Shown: positions 5,988-14,478, numbered from the stretch's first letter. The stretch: 25,506 nt of DNA from WYZ-LMO6 sp964509845 (GCA_964509845.1 CAZDZG010000015.1:1-25506), one strand, 5' to 3'. Numbers and translations are program-made. Notes: generated by a model from the letters alone, not told the origin.

Positions 5988-6926
5988 TTGCTCACCCCCG
6001 AGGACCTGGCAAGGATGGCCCAGCTGGCCTCCGCCCTGGAGGTGTGCGGCCACCCCAAACCGGGAAACGTTCACCGCACCTCCGACTTCCCCGATTCCAC
6101 CTTTGAGCAGTTCGTGGCCAGCACCATAGCCATAGGCCCCGCCATGCTCCTGGCCGCCCGCAGGGGCTTCTCCGTGGGAAGGGGGGAGCTCTCCAAGGAA
6201 AAGGTGGGGCTGGGGGAGATCATGAGGGAGGCCATGAGGGAGACCAGGAGGTGGCAGAGAAACGGAAACACCAATCTGGGAACGATTCTCCTGCTGGTCC
6301 CCCTAACCTCCGCCGCCGGCTGGACCCTGGCGGAGGAGGGGAAGGTGGAAGGGGGTCCCCTGCGCAGGCGCCTCTCCGAACTCCTCCGCGCCACCACCCC
6401 CGAGGATGCGGTGGCGCTCTATCAAACCGTCCTGCTGGCCGAGCCCGCCGGCCTGGGAAAGCTGGAGGACCTGGACGTGAACGATCCGCGCTCCCAGGAG
6501 GAGCTCAGGAGGAGGGGGATCTCGGCCTACGAGGTGATGAGGATCTGCTCTGGCTGGGACGACGTGGCCAGGGAGTGGGTGACGGACTACTCCATCACCT
6601 TCGAGTTCGGCTATCCCACCCTCACCCGGATCTACAGGGAGACCGGAACGATCAACACCGCCACCGTTCAGACCTTCCTGGAGCTCCTGGCCTTCCGCCC
6701 CGACACCTTCGTGGCCCGTATCAGGGGAAGGAACAAGGCGGAGGAGGCCAGCAGGAGGGCCAGGGAGGTTCTGGAGAAGGGGGGAATGCTCACGGAGGAG
6801 GGGAGGAGGGAGGTGAGGAGGCTGGACGAGGAGTTCAAGAGGGAGGACATCAACCCCGGTACCACCGCCGACCTCACCGCCTCCTCCTGGATGCTCGCCC
6901 TGCTGCTGGAGGGGATAAGGCCCTAG
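5988..6926 (+). CDS. CitG-like triphosphoribosyl-dephospho-CoA synthase family protein
   Basis: This 312-residue, mostly helical protein belongs to the CitG/MdcB superfamily, whose bacterial members make the triphosphoribosyl-dephospho-CoA precursor of citrate or malonate lyase prosthetic groups. Seen here are HPKPGNVHRTSDFPDSTF (the family's PKPG-V motif, about 24-40), NGNTNLGTILLLVPL (about 90-104), and a terminal DINPGTTADLTASSWMLALL. Archaeal members are common in methanogens although those lack citrate lyase, so the true substrate is unsettled. The TTG start follows a GGAGGAG ribosome site (5980-5985). It begins the run that leads through DUF447 into the methanofuran genes, suggesting a cofactor role, but no reaction can be assigned. 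Confidence 0.85.
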   Translation: MLTPEDLARMAQLASALEVCGHPKPGNVHRTSDFPDSTFEQFVASTIAIGPAMLLAARRGFSVGRGELSKEKVGLGEIMREAMRETRRWQRNGNTNLGTILLLVPLTSAAGWTLAEEGKVEGGPLRRRLSELLRATTPEDAVALYQTVLLAEPAGLGKLEDLDVNDPRSQEELRRRGISAYEVMRICSGWDDVAREWVTDYSITFEFGYPTLTRIYRETGTINTATVQTFLELLAFRPDTFVARIRGRNKAEEASRRAREVLEKGGMLTEEGRREVRRLDEEFKREDINPGTTADLTASSWMLALLLEGIRP

Positions 6927-6954
6927 CCGGGGCTAAATAGGCCGGAGGAAAACG

Positions 6955-7608
6955 TTGTTGATGGCCTCCCTCAGGGAGCTAGGCCTCAGGGAAGCGCCCG
7001 CGGAGGTGCTCCTCTCCACCCTGAACCCCGATTCCTCCCCTCACGCGGCGGTGGTGGGGGCGAGGGCCAGAGGGGAGGAGGTGGAGATGAGGTTCTTCTC
7101 CCCCTCCTCCTCCCTCTCCAACCTGAGGAGGGAGGGGGAGGGGGTGCTGAACGTGACGGACGACGTGGATCTGCTGGTGAGGGTGGGGCTGAGGAGGCTC
7201 CTCCCCCCTCCCCCCCTCCAGTTCCTCCCCTCCCCCGGCCTCAGAACCCCCAGGATAGGGGGGATGAGGGGATACGCCTACCTCAGGCTCAAGGAGGTAC
7301 AGGAGGAGGTGGTGGAGGATGAGCTGGGGACCTCCCCGGTCTTCAGGCTCCTCTGCGAGCCCGTGAGGGTGGAGGTGGTCTCCCCCTGCGTCCGTCCCTT
7401 CCTCAGGTCCGAGTTCTTCCTGCTGGAGGCCGCGGTGCTGGCCAGCAGGGTGATGGTGGCCAGGGAAAGGGGGCTGAAGGTCAGAAGGATGATGGAGGAG
7501 ATAAGGAGGCTGGTGGGGGAGTGCGTGAGGCTCTCCCCCTGCTCCAGGGAGGCGGAGACGGCCGAGGAGCTCCTGAGGGCCCTGGAAAGGAGGCTGGGAG
7601 AAGGGTGA
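6955..7608 (+). CDS. DUF447 family protein (probable flavin-binding)
   Basis: This 217-residue protein matches the archaeal DUF447 family by the opening LREAPAEVLLSTLNPDSSPHAA, the FFSPSSSLSNLRREGEGVLNVTDDV segment, and a conserved C-terminal part PFLRSEFFLLEAAVLASR. Members solved by structural genomics have a split-barrel fold of the FMN-binding type (from memory). The enzymatic role is not established, but the family co-occurs with H4MPT/methanofuran genes in methanogens and methylotrophs. GGAGG (6944-6948) lies 6 bases before a TTG TTG ATG triplet (6955-6963), so the start could be any of these. It overlaps the next gene by 4 bases (GTGA), indicating coupling. Confidence 0.85.
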   Translation: MLMASLRELGLREAPAEVLLSTLNPDSSPHAAVVGARARGEEVEMRFFSPSSSLSNLRREGEGVLNVTDDVDLLVRVGLRRLLPPPPLQFLPSPGLRTPRIGGMRGYAYLRLKEVQEEVVEDELGTSPVFRLLCEPVRVEVVSPCVRPFLRSEFFLLEAAVLASRVMVARERGLKVRRMMEEIRRLVGECVRLSPCSREAETAEELLRALERRLGEG

Positions 7609-9113
7609 GGGTTCTCCTCCTCACCGGAAGGCTGGCCGCCCCGCTGGTGAGGAAGTACTCCAGGGTGGAGGGGGTGGAGGCGGAGGTGGTGGTGGCCCCC
7701 ATTCCCGTGGCCACCTTCCTCACCCCCTCCCTGGCCGTGAGGGAGCTGGAGAAAAAAGGGGTGAAGGGATACGACCTCCTCCTCCTTCCGGGGATGGTGA
7801 GGTTCGATCCGGGGGAAGTGGAGAGGAGGCTGGGAATCCCCACCTACCGGGGACCCAAGCACGCCGCCGACCTTCCGCTGGTGCTGGAGAGGCTGGGAGA
7901 GGTGGAGCTATCCAAGGAGGTTCCTGCCTGCGAGCTCCTGAGGGAGGAAATGAGGAGGAGGGCCGAGGAGGTGTTGAGGGAGGTGGAGAGGAGGGCCAGG
8001 GAGGAGGGGGGAGCCTTCTTCCTGGGGGAGGTGGGGGTGGGGGGGGCCTTTCCCCCCCGGGTGATGGCGGAGATCCCGGATGCCCCTCTCCTTTCCGACG
8101 AGGAGGTGCTGGACAGGGCACGCCGGTACCTGAGGGAGGGAGCGGAGATCCTGGATGTGGGAATGGTGGCGGGGAGGGAGTTCCCGGAGAGGGCCGGGGA
8201 GCTGGTCTCCCTCCTCAAGGAGGAGTGCCGGGTTCCGGTGAGCATCGACACCCGCAGCCTGGCGGAGATGAGGAGAGCGGCGGAGGAGGGCGCCGACCTC
8301 ATCCTCAGCCTGGACCGCTCCGCCCTGAGGAGGTTCCGGAACCCCGAACCCGCGGTGGTGCTGGTTCCCCCCAGGCTCGGGCCTGGGGAGAGGAAGAGGG
8401 AGCTGCTCAGGCTGGTGGAGGAGGCCAGGCGGAGGGGATTTGAGAGGGTGGTGGCGGATCCGGTGCTGGAGCCCCTCAACCTGGGCTTCCTGGCTTCCGT
8501 CAGGGTGCTGGCGGAGCTCAGGGAGGAGGATCCCTCCCTCCCCCTCCTCCTGGGGGTGGGAAACGTGGTGGAGCTCTGCGACGCCGATTCCCCCGGCATG
8601 CTCGCCCTGCTGGCGGGGATGGGGATGGAGGCTGGGGTCAGCCTCCTCCTCACGGTGGAGGCCAGCGACAAGACCAGGGGAAACGTGGCCGAGCTGAGGA
8701 GGGCCAGGGACATGATGGTGCTGGCGAGGGAGAGGGGTTCACCCCCCAAGGACCTGGGCCTGGATCTCCTCCTCCTCAAGGAGAAGAGGAGGAGGGAGGA
8801 AACCCACGACCGGGCACAGGAGGCCTCCCTTCCCGTGGTGGAGGAGAGGAGGGAGGGGGGGAGCAGGGTGAGGGCCGGGAGCTACTTCAGGATCAGGGTG
8901 GAGGGGGAGGAGATAAGGGCCGTCCTGTACCGCGGGGGAAGGGCGGTCAAGGTCTACCGGGGAAAGACGGCGGAGGGGATCTGCAGGGCCATCCTGGAGG
9001 AGGGGGTGGTGGGGGATCCGGGACAAGCCGCCTACCTGGGGAGGGAACTGCAGAAGGCGGAGGTGGCCCTGCGCACGGGAAGGAGCTACGTGCAGGAGGG
9101 GGAGGTCTTCTAG
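7605..9113 (+). CDS. Dihydropteroate synthase-like protein (DUF6513 type)
   Basis: This 502-residue two-part protein has an N-terminal Rossmann-like domain (about 1-150: VRVLLLTGRLAAPLVRKY, LLLLPGMVRFDP, GPKHAADLP) and a TIM-barrel pterin-binding domain related to dihydropteroate synthase (about 165-415: GAEILDVGM, VPVSIDTRS, GADLILSLD, VVADPVLEP, LPLLLGVGNVVELCDADS). A small C-terminal extension (about 435-502) contains SYFRIRVEGEEIRAVLYRGG. This architecture is the archaeal dihydropteroate synthase-related protein found with H4MPT genes, and H4MPT synthesis needs a pterin-arylamine condensation, so that is a reasonable proposed step. The GTG start at 7605 overlaps the previous stop and is preceded by GGGAGAAGG. 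Confidence 0.85.
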   Translation: MRVLLLTGRLAAPLVRKYSRVEGVEAEVVVAPIPVATFLTPSLAVRELEKKGVKGYDLLLLPGMVRFDPGEVERRLGIPTYRGPKHAADLPLVLERLGEVELSKEVPACELLREEMRRRAEEVLREVERRAREEGGAFFLGEVGVGGAFPPRVMAEIPDAPLLSDEEVLDRARRYLREGAEILDVGMVAGREFPERAGELVSLLKEECRVPVSIDTRSLAEMRRAAEEGADLILSLDRSALRRFRNPEPAVVLVPPRLGPGERKRELLRLVEEARRRGFERVVADPVLEPLNLGFLASVRVLAELREEDPSLPLLLGVGNVVELCDADSPGMLALLAGMGMEAGVSLLLTVEASDKTRGNVAELRRARDMMVLARERGSPPKDLGLDLLLLKEKRRREETHDRAQEASLPVVEERREGGSRVRAGSYFRIRVEGEEIRAVLYRGGRAVKVYRGKTAEGICRAILEEGVVGDPGQAAYLGRELQKAEVALRTGRSYVQEGEVF

Positions 9114-9152
9114 CCTTTTACGGACCGGCCCCCCTGGTGAACTGGTGGAAGC

Positions 9153-9899
9153 TTGGCCCTCCTGCTGGTGAGCGTCAGGGATGCGAGTGAGGCCCTGCTG
9201 GCGGTGGAAGGGGGGGCGGATGTGGTGGACGTGAAGAACCCCGAGGAGGGATCCCTGGGGGCGGGCTTTCCCTGGGTGATCTCGGAGGTGAGGAGGGTGG
9301 TCCCCCCACGCCTGCCCGTGAGCGCCGCCGTGGGGGACTTCCCCCACCTCCCGGGAAGCGCCTCCCTGGCCGTCCTGGGCGCCCTGCAGGCGGGAGCCGA
9401 TGTGGTGAAGGTGGGGCTGAGGGGCTCCAGGACGGAAGGGGAGGCCCTCTCCCTCCTGAGGGCCGTAAGCAGGACGGTGAGGGAGTTCGGGAGGGGGAGG
9501 GCGGTGGCCTGTGCCTACGGGGACTTCGAGAGGGTGGGCACCCTCCATCCCCTCCTTCTCCCCGAGCTGGCGAGGGAGGCGGGGATGTGGGGGGTGATGC
9601 TGGACACGGCGGTGAAGGACGGAAAGCCCCTCACCTCCTTCCTCCCCCCGAGCACCCTGAGGGAGTTCTGCGAGAAGGCCCGCTCCCTGGGCCTCAGGGT
9701 GGCCCTGGCCGGGGCCCTGGGGGAGGAGGAGGTCGGGAGGCTCGCCCCTCTGGCGGACGTGATAGGGGTGAGGGGGGCGGCCTGCTCGGGGGGAAGGGCG
9801 GGAAGGATCTCGGTGGAGAGGATCAGGAGGCTCAGGGAGGCCATGGCGAGGGGCAGGCATGAGGGTCCTCCTGCTGGAGCTGGCCTCCTGCACCGGTAG
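9153..9899 (+). CDS. mfnB: (5-formylfuran-3-yl)methyl phosphate synthase MfnB
   Basis: MfnB makes the furan ring of methanofuran from two glyceraldehyde-3-phosphate molecules. The 248-residue TIM barrel shows the key residues at expected places: Lys28 in DVVDVKNPEEGSLGA, Lys86 in GADVVKVGL, and Asp151 with Lys155 in MLDTAVKDGKPL. In the characterised Methanocaldococcus enzyme the equivalents are essentially at the same numbers, with Lys27 as Schiff base. The TTG start at 9153 is preceded by GGTGG. The last 41 bases overlap mfnD, so the C-terminal tail (GPPAGAGLLHR) is probably non-essential extension. The assignment is firm. Confidence 0.95.
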   Translation: MALLLVSVRDASEALLAVEGGADVVDVKNPEEGSLGAGFPWVISEVRRVVPPRLPVSAAVGDFPHLPGSASLAVLGALQAGADVVKVGLRGSRTEGEALSLLRAVSRTVREFGRGRAVACAYGDFERVGTLHPLLLPELAREAGMWGVMLDTAVKDGKPLTSFLPPSTLREFCEKARSLGLRVALAGALGEEEVGRLAPLADVIGVRGAACSGGRAGRISVERIRRLREAMARGRHEGPPAGAGLLHR

Positions 9900-10911
9900 C
9901 CCCCCCTCCCTTCTCCCCGAGGGCTTCGCCCTCCTCCGCCTGCTGGCCTGGGAGTTCGAGGAGGCCGGCTTCCTGCCCCTCCCCCTCCTCCACCGCAGCC
10001 TGAGGTGGCTCTCCCCCCTCCTCCCGGGAAGGGTGGGGGAGGGCTCCCTTCCCCCTCCCCTCCGCCCTCGCCCCGATGCCGTGCTGGTGGTGGCCCCCCC
10101 GAAGGAGCTCGTGGAGCTCACCTCCTGGTTCGAGGGGAAGGGAATAAGGGTGCTGGGGACGGGGGAGGAGGGGGCCAGGCTGGCGGGGGACAAGTGGCTC
10201 TCCTACCTCAGGCTGAGGGGAAAGGTCAGGGTGCCCCCCTCCCGCCTCTCCCCCCCCTCCTCGGGGAGGTGGGTGGTGAAACCCCGCTGGGGGGCCGGGG
10301 GGGAAGGGGTGAGGATGGGGAGGAGGGGAGGAGAGGGGGAGTTCTTCCAGCGCAGGGTGGAGGGGATCCCCGCAAGCTGCTGCCTACTGGCGGGGGAGGA
10401 AACCGCTGTTCTTTCCCTCAACAGGCAGCTGATCCGGTGGGAGAGGGGGAGGGTCAGGTACCTGGGAAGCCGGATTCCCCTGGAGCTTCCCCTTCCCCTT
10501 TCCTCGGAGAGCGGGGAGCTGGCCAGGAGGGCCGCCCTCCTGCTGCGGGCGAGGGGCCTCTGCGGGGCGGACCTGGTGGTGGGACGGAGGCCCTTCCTGA
10601 TCGAGTTCAACCCCCGTCCCACCACCTCCCTGCTGGCCCTGGAGAGGATCCTGCCCTCCAACCTGGCCGAGATGGTGGTGGAGGGGAGGAACGAGGGAGG
10701 GTTGAGGGGCAGGGCGGAGGTGAGGATCCTGGAGGCCCCTCCCCTCCCCAGAGAAAAGACGTTGAGGGCGGGGGAGGAGGAGGGGGTGGTGGCCCCTCCC
10801 CTGCCCTGCGGCGGGGGACACAGGATGGTGGTGGTGGGGTGGGGAAGGGGGTGGAAGGAGGTCCGGGAGAGGGTGGAGAGGGCCAGGGGGAGGGTGGGGG
10901 GGCTCGCTTAA
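9859..10911 (+). CDS. mfnD: Tyramine-L-glutamate ligase-like ATP-grasp protein (MfnD)
   Basis: This 350-residue ATP-grasp protein sits directly after mfnB. MfnD joins glutamate to tyramine in methanofuran synthesis. The start MRVLLLELASCTG is the family opening; the central ATP-binding part has RWVVKPRWGAGGEGV, and the metal-binding end has FLIEFNPRPTTSLLALE. The C-terminal 80 residues are a variable beta-rich region. The ATG at 9859 lies inside the mfnB reading frame (41-base overlap). The Gly/Arg-rich loop at about 145-160 is longer than I would expect and very biased in composition. The match by family and neighbourhood is good; its exact amine substrate is inferred. Confidence 0.88.
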   Translation: MRVLLLELASCTGSPPSLLPEGFALLRLLAWEFEEAGFLPLPLLHRSLRWLSPLLPGRVGEGSLPPPLRPRPDAVLVVAPPKELVELTSWFEGKGIRVLGTGEEGARLAGDKWLSYLRLRGKVRVPPSRLSPPSSGRWVVKPRWGAGGEGVRMGRRGGEGEFFQRRVEGIPASCCLLAGEETAVLSLNRQLIRWERGRVRYLGSRIPLELPLPLSSESGELARRAALLLRARGLCGADLVVGRRPFLIEFNPRPTTSLLALERILPSNLAEMVVEGRNEGGLRGRAEVRILEAPPLPREKTLRAGEEEGVVAPPLPCGGGHRMVVVGWGRGWKEVRERVERARGRVGGLA

Positions 10912-10914
10912 AAT
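10907..10914 (+). promoter_or_regulatory. Possible internal TATA-like box before mfnF
   Basis: CTTAAAAT overlaps the mfnD stop codon, centred about 29 bases before the mfnF ATG at 10940. It is the only AT-rich element in this part of the operon, and the 28-base gap is one of few true gaps in the run. It may provide an internal promoter for mfnF-mfnE-hisA-like. This is weak evidence from composition only. Confidence 0.3.
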
Positions 10915-10939
10915 CTCCCCGCCACAGCAGCTATGAGAG

Positions 10940-11941
10940 ATGCCTTCCCTTGGTCTCGACCTGGGAGGGGCCCACACCAAGGCCGTGCTCCTGCGGGAGG
11001 GGAGGGTGGAGGCCTCCCTCCTCCGCTACCTCCCCCTCTGGAAGAGATACGGGGAGCTGGAGGGGCTGCTGCGGGAGCTGAGCGGCTGGGGAGCGGAGAG
11101 GGTGGGGGTGGTGATGACGGGCGAACTCTCCGATATCTTCCCCTCCAGGGCCGAGGGGGTGAGGGAGCTGGTGGAGCAGGTCTGCAGGGTCTGGAGGGGG
11201 GCCCTCTTCCTCACCCTGAGGGGGGAGCTGGTGGGAAGGGAGAGGGCCCTTTCCCAGCCCCTCTCGGTGGCCGCCTCCAACTGGATGGCCAGCGCCCTCC
11301 TCGTTTCCAGGGACTTTCCGGACGCCCTGTTCGTGGACGTGGGGAGCACCACCACCGACCTCATCCCGCTGGTGGGAGGGAAGGTGGCGAACGCGGGGAG
11401 CACGGATCTGGACAGGCTCAGGAGGGGGGAGCTGATCTACACGGGGGTGCTGAGGACCCCCGTCCCCTGCGTGCTGGGGGAGGTGGAGGGGGTGGGGGTG
11501 GCGGCGGAGAGCTTCGCCCTCATGGGGGATGTCTACATCCTGCTGGGGAAGCTCAGGCCCGAGGAGTACTCCTGCGAGACCCCGGACGGAAGGGGGAAGG
11601 ATGTGGAGAGCTGCCGGAGGAGGCTGGCCAGGTGCTTCTGCTCCGATCCCGAGGAGGTGGGGGAGGGTTTCCTCCGGAGGTGCGCCAGGGCCCTTTACCG
11701 GGAACAGGTGAGGAGGGTGGCGGAGGGGATGAGGAGGGTCAGGGACAGGTACGGGCTGGAGGGCTGCCCGGCGGTGGTGGCGGGGGTGGGGGGAAGGATT
11801 TTGGGGAGGGAGGCCGCTAGGAGGGTGGGGCTGAAGGTGGTGGACCTGGGCAGGATCTACGGGAGGGAGGCCGCCCTCATGACCCCCGCCTTTTCCATGG
11901 GGGTGCTGGTGGAGGAGGCGGTGGGACGGACGCCGTCGTGA
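10940..11941 (+). CDS. mfnF: Methanofuran biosynthesis protein MfnF (ASKHA-fold synthase)
   Basis: MfnF couples the furfurylamine and glutamyl-tyramine halves of methanofuran. This 333-residue protein has an ASKHA (hydantoinase/sugar-kinase-like) fold: phosphate 1 motif LGLDLGGAHTKAVLL at the N-terminus, MTGELSDIFPSRAEGV (about 59-74), phosphate 2 motif FVDVGSTTTDLIPL (about 132-145), and AVVAGVGGRILGREAA near the C-terminus. A Cys cluster (EYSCETPDG, ARCFCSDPEE) is present in the middle. The ATG start at 10940 is in frame after CTATGAGAG. The stop overlaps the mfnE start as GTGA, the same coupling seen at three other joints of this operon. Confidence 0.92.
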   Translation: MPSLGLDLGGAHTKAVLLREGRVEASLLRYLPLWKRYGELEGLLRELSGWGAERVGVVMTGELSDIFPSRAEGVRELVEQVCRVWRGALFLTLRGELVGRERALSQPLSVAASNWMASALLVSRDFPDALFVDVGSTTTDLIPLVGGKVANAGSTDLDRLRRGELIYTGVLRTPVPCVLGEVEGVGVAAESFALMGDVYILLGKLRPEEYSCETPDGRGKDVESCRRRLARCFCSDPEEVGEGFLRRCARALYREQVRRVAEGMRRVRDRYGLEGCPAVVAGVGGRILGREAARRVGLKVVDLGRIYGREAALMTPAFSMGVLVEEAVGRTPS

Positions 11942-12558
11942 AGGTGGGGGGAAGCCTGCAGGAAAAGGGGGAGCTCCTGAGGAGGGTGTGCTCCCTCCTC
12001 CGCTCCCTCTCCGAGGAGTACGACCTGCTGGTGGTGCCGGGAGGGGGGAGGATGGCGGAGACGGTGAGGGAACTCCAGCCCAAGCTGGGCTTCTCGGAGA
12101 GCACTGCCCACTGGATGGCCATCCTGGGCATGGAGGCCTACGGCATCCTGCTCAGGGAGATGCTGGGATGGAGGTGCACCTCCTCCTTCAAGGAGGTGAG
12201 GGGAGGGATGGTCTTCCTCCCCTTCGCGGAGCTCAGGAAGGAAAAAAGGATGGAGAGGTCCTGGAGGTTCACCTCCGACTCCATCGCCGCCTGGGTGTGC
12301 GGGAAGCTGGGCTGCCGGACCCTGGTGCTGGTGAAGGTGGTGGAGGGGGTCAGGGAGGGGGGAAGGATCTGCAGGACGATGAGCACCAAGGAGCTGAGGG
12401 AGAGGAGGCCCCCCGAGGTGGACCCCCTCCTCCCGGACTTCCTGGAGAAGGGGGGAATCACGTGCTGGGTGGTGGGGGGGAGGGGGGTGGAGGGGCTGGC
12501 GGAGATCCTGAAGGAGGGAACGGGACCGGGGACCAAGATCGTCCCGGCGGTGGGATGA
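11938..12558 (+). CDS. mfnE: [5-(aminomethyl)furan-3-yl]methyl phosphate kinase MfnE
   Basis: MfnE is an amino-acid-kinase-fold enzyme that phosphorylates the aminomethylfuran phosphate to a diphosphate, activating it for coupling. Its 206 residues include VKVGGSL at the N-terminus (phosphate-binding Lys), VVPGGGRMAETVR (about 34-46), TSDSIAAWVCGKLG (about 114-127) and LVKVVEGV, all typical of the family and its size. The GTG start overlaps the mfnF stop; no other in-frame start lies close upstream. It ends in ATGA, overlapping the start of the HisA-like gene. Confidence 0.92.
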   Translation: MKVGGSLQEKGELLRRVCSLLRSLSEEYDLLVVPGGGRMAETVRELQPKLGFSESTAHWMAILGMEAYGILLREMLGWRCTSSFKEVRGGMVFLPFAELRKEKRMERSWRFTSDSIAAWVCGKLGCRTLVLVKVVEGVREGGRICRTMSTKELRERRPPEVDPLLPDFLEKGGITCWVVGGRGVEGLAEILKEGTGPGTKIVPAVG

Positions 12559-13274
12559 GACTCATTCCCGTGCTGGACGTGAGAGGGGGTGTGGCGGTCC
12601 ACGCCGTGGGGGGGAGGAGGAAGGAATACAGGCCGGTGAGGAGCGTGCTCAGTCCCGATCCCTCCCCCCTTTCCCTCGCCCGGGCCTACCTGGGCCTGGG
12701 CCTGAGGGAGATTTACTTTGCGGACCTGGATGCCATCGAGGGAACGGGAAACAACCTTCCCTCCCTGAGGAAGGTGGTGGAGGAGGGGGCGGAGGTGATG
12801 GTGGATGCGGGGTTCAGGAGGGCGGAGGAGGCGAGGCCCTACGTGGAGGCGGGGGTGAGGAAGCTGGTGATGGCCACGGAGACCCTGGAGAGCCCGGAGG
12901 AGGTGGAGAGGGCCAGGGCCTACGGCCTTCCGGTGGTGGGAAGCCTGGACCTGAGGAGGGGGAGGGTGGTGGCCCGCTCCAGGCTCCTCAGGGGAACGGT
13001 GGCCGGGCTGGCCAGCACCATGGAGAGGAAGGGCGCCTCCGAGCTCCTCCTCCTGAACCTGGACAGGGTGGGAACCTCCATGGGACCCAACGTGGCCCTG
13101 TGCCAGCGAATGCTTCGCCTCGTCCACCTTCCCCTGCTGGTGGGGGGAGGGGTGAGGGGGATAGGGGACCTGAGGCTGCTGAAGAGGATGGGAATGGCAG
13201 GGGTGCTCCTGGCCACCTCCCTCCACCTGGGCAGGGTGGGCAGGGAGGAGCTGGAGGAGATCCTGAGCCCGTAG
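12555..13274 (+). CDS. HisA-like TIM-barrel protein of the C1-cofactor gene set
   Basis: This 239-residue beta/alpha barrel is related to HisA (proFAR isomerase). It has the N-terminal strand IPVLDVRGGVAVHAVGG with the catalytic-position Asp8, a second half-barrel strand GSLDLRRGRVV (Asp near 131), and phosphate-binding GGGVRGIGDLRLLKRMG at the end. HAVGGRRKEYRPV differs from true HisA, whose loop carries a QG motif, and matches the archaeal HisA-related family found next to H4MPT and methanofuran genes. No other histidine gene is in the window. Its reaction is unknown. The ATG overlaps the mfnE stop (ATGA), and it ends the plus-strand operon 22 bases before a convergent gene. Confidence 0.82.
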   Translation: MRLIPVLDVRGGVAVHAVGGRRKEYRPVRSVLSPDPSPLSLARAYLGLGLREIYFADLDAIEGTGNNLPSLRKVVEEGAEVMVDAGFRRAEEARPYVEAGVRKLVMATETLESPEEVERARAYGLPVVGSLDLRRGRVVARSRLLRGTVAGLASTMERKGASELLLLNLDRVGTSMGPNVALCQRMLRLVHLPLLVGGGVRGIGDLRLLKRMGMAGVLLATSLHLGRVGREELEEILSP

Positions 13275-13296
13275 AGCTGGCGCTTCGGAACCCGGC

Positions 13297-14451
13297 TCAC
13301 CTCAGGAGCCCCAGGATCTTCTCCGCCGTCCTCCTGGCCTCCCCCACCGCCTCCTCCCTGCGGGGTCCCAGCCCCAGCACGCTGCAGAGGGGCTGTCCCC
13401 TCCCCACCCTCTGTCCCTTCCAGGGAAGGTCCACGACCCCGGGGAAGAACGTCAGATCGGGGGCCAACAGGTCGCCTGGCGAGTAAAGAACCAACTTCAC
13501 CGCCACCCCCTTCGGCTCCCCGTACTCACCCCCCTCCCCCTCGCACCACCTGAGGTGCTCCTCCACCAGGTTTATCCCCAGCACGGCCTCCACCTGCTCC
13601 AGCGTTCCCTGGAACCTGGGGTTGACCTCCACCACGACCGGACCCTCCTCGGAGATCACGAAATCAAGCCCGTTGCTCCCCACCAGCCCAAGCTCCGACC
13701 CCAGCGCCTCCGCATACTCCGCCATCCTTTCCGCCCCCCTCCCCCTAAGCGGAACCACCCCCCCACAGTAGGAGAAGGGACCAGGGGCACCCAGGGAGGG
13801 GTCCCCCACGAGCTGCTCGTTGACCGTGAGGCAGGTGGCCTCCCCCCTCCCGCACATCAGACTGACGCTGGCGCTCCTCCCCTCCACGTACCTCTGCACC
13901 AGCACCTTTCCCCTCCCCGAGCACGCTTCCCCAAAACCCTCCTCCGCCTCCTTCCTGGAGCGTGCCAGCACCACCCCCCTCCCCCCTCCGCCCCTAAGGG
14001 GTTTCAGGACCACGGGATAGCCCAGCTCCTCCCCCTTTTCCCCTGCCTCCTCCGGGCTCCCGGCCTCCTCCGTGGGGGGGAAGGGAATGCCGAGCCTGGA
14101 GGCGGCACGGAAAAGATTCCTCCTCGCCCCCTCCATCTTTTCCCACGAATTTCCCACGAGCAATCCCCTCCTCTCCAGCTCCTTCAGGAGGCGGGGCTGA
14201 TGCTCCATCCCTGAGGTACACAGGACGGCATCCACCTCCCTCTCCTCCAGCAATCTCGAGCAAAGCCCCCTCCAGTCCAGCTTCTCCCCTGGGGAGGAGG
14301 GAGGGGGAGGAAGAACCCCCTCCGCGAGGCTGCATAGGTCCAGATCCCTGAACCTGTCCACCGCCCACACCCTCAGGCCCAGGGCCCTGGCCGACTTCAC
14401 CACGGGTCTGGTGTTCACCCCCACCACCAGCACCGTTCTCAGGTCCTTCAC
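13297..14451 (-). CDS. ATP-grasp carboxylate-amine ligase of the C1-cofactor gene set
   Basis: This 384-residue ATP-grasp protein has an N-terminal Rossmann-like part (VLVVGVNTRPVVKSARALG, AVDRFRDLDL), an ATP-binding core (YPVVLKPLRGGGGRGVVLA, about 150-168), the conserved NEQLVGDPSLGAPGPFSYCG and VVPL segment, and VVEVNPRFQGTLEQVE for metal binding. This is the predicted carboligase family (COG2232-like, from memory) that accompanies MfnD in archaea and H4MPT-using methylotrophs. Its substrate is unknown. The GTG start at 14451 has GGAGGGG five bases upstream. It converges on the HisA-like gene although functionally it fits the same pathway. Confidence 0.82.
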   Translation of the reverse strand: MKDLRTVLVVGVNTRPVVKSARALGLRVWAVDRFRDLDLCSLAEGVLPPPPSSPGEKLDWRGLCSRLLEEREVDAVLCTSGMEHQPRLLKELERRGLLVGNSWEKMEGARRNLFRAASRLGIPFPPTEEAGSPEEAGEKGEELGYPVVLKPLRGGGGRGVVLARSRKEAEEGFGEACSGRGKVLVQRYVEGRSASVSLMCGRGEATCLTVNEQLVGDPSLGAPGPFSYCGGVVPLRGRGAERMAEYAEALGSELGLVGSNGLDFVISEEGPVVVEVNPRFQGTLEQVEAVLGINLVEEHLRWCEGEGGEYGEPKGVAVKLVLYSPGDLLAPDLTFFPGVVDLPWKGQRVGRGQPLCSVLGLGPRREEAVGEARRTAEKILGLLR

Positions 14452-14478
14452 CCTCGCCCCTCCAAGCCTAGAACCGAG

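Noticed and set aside
12555..13274. True hisA of histidine biosynthesis
   Set aside because: It lacks the usual HisA loop sequence after the first strand, no histidine genes are adjacent, and it is fused by overlap to mfnE.
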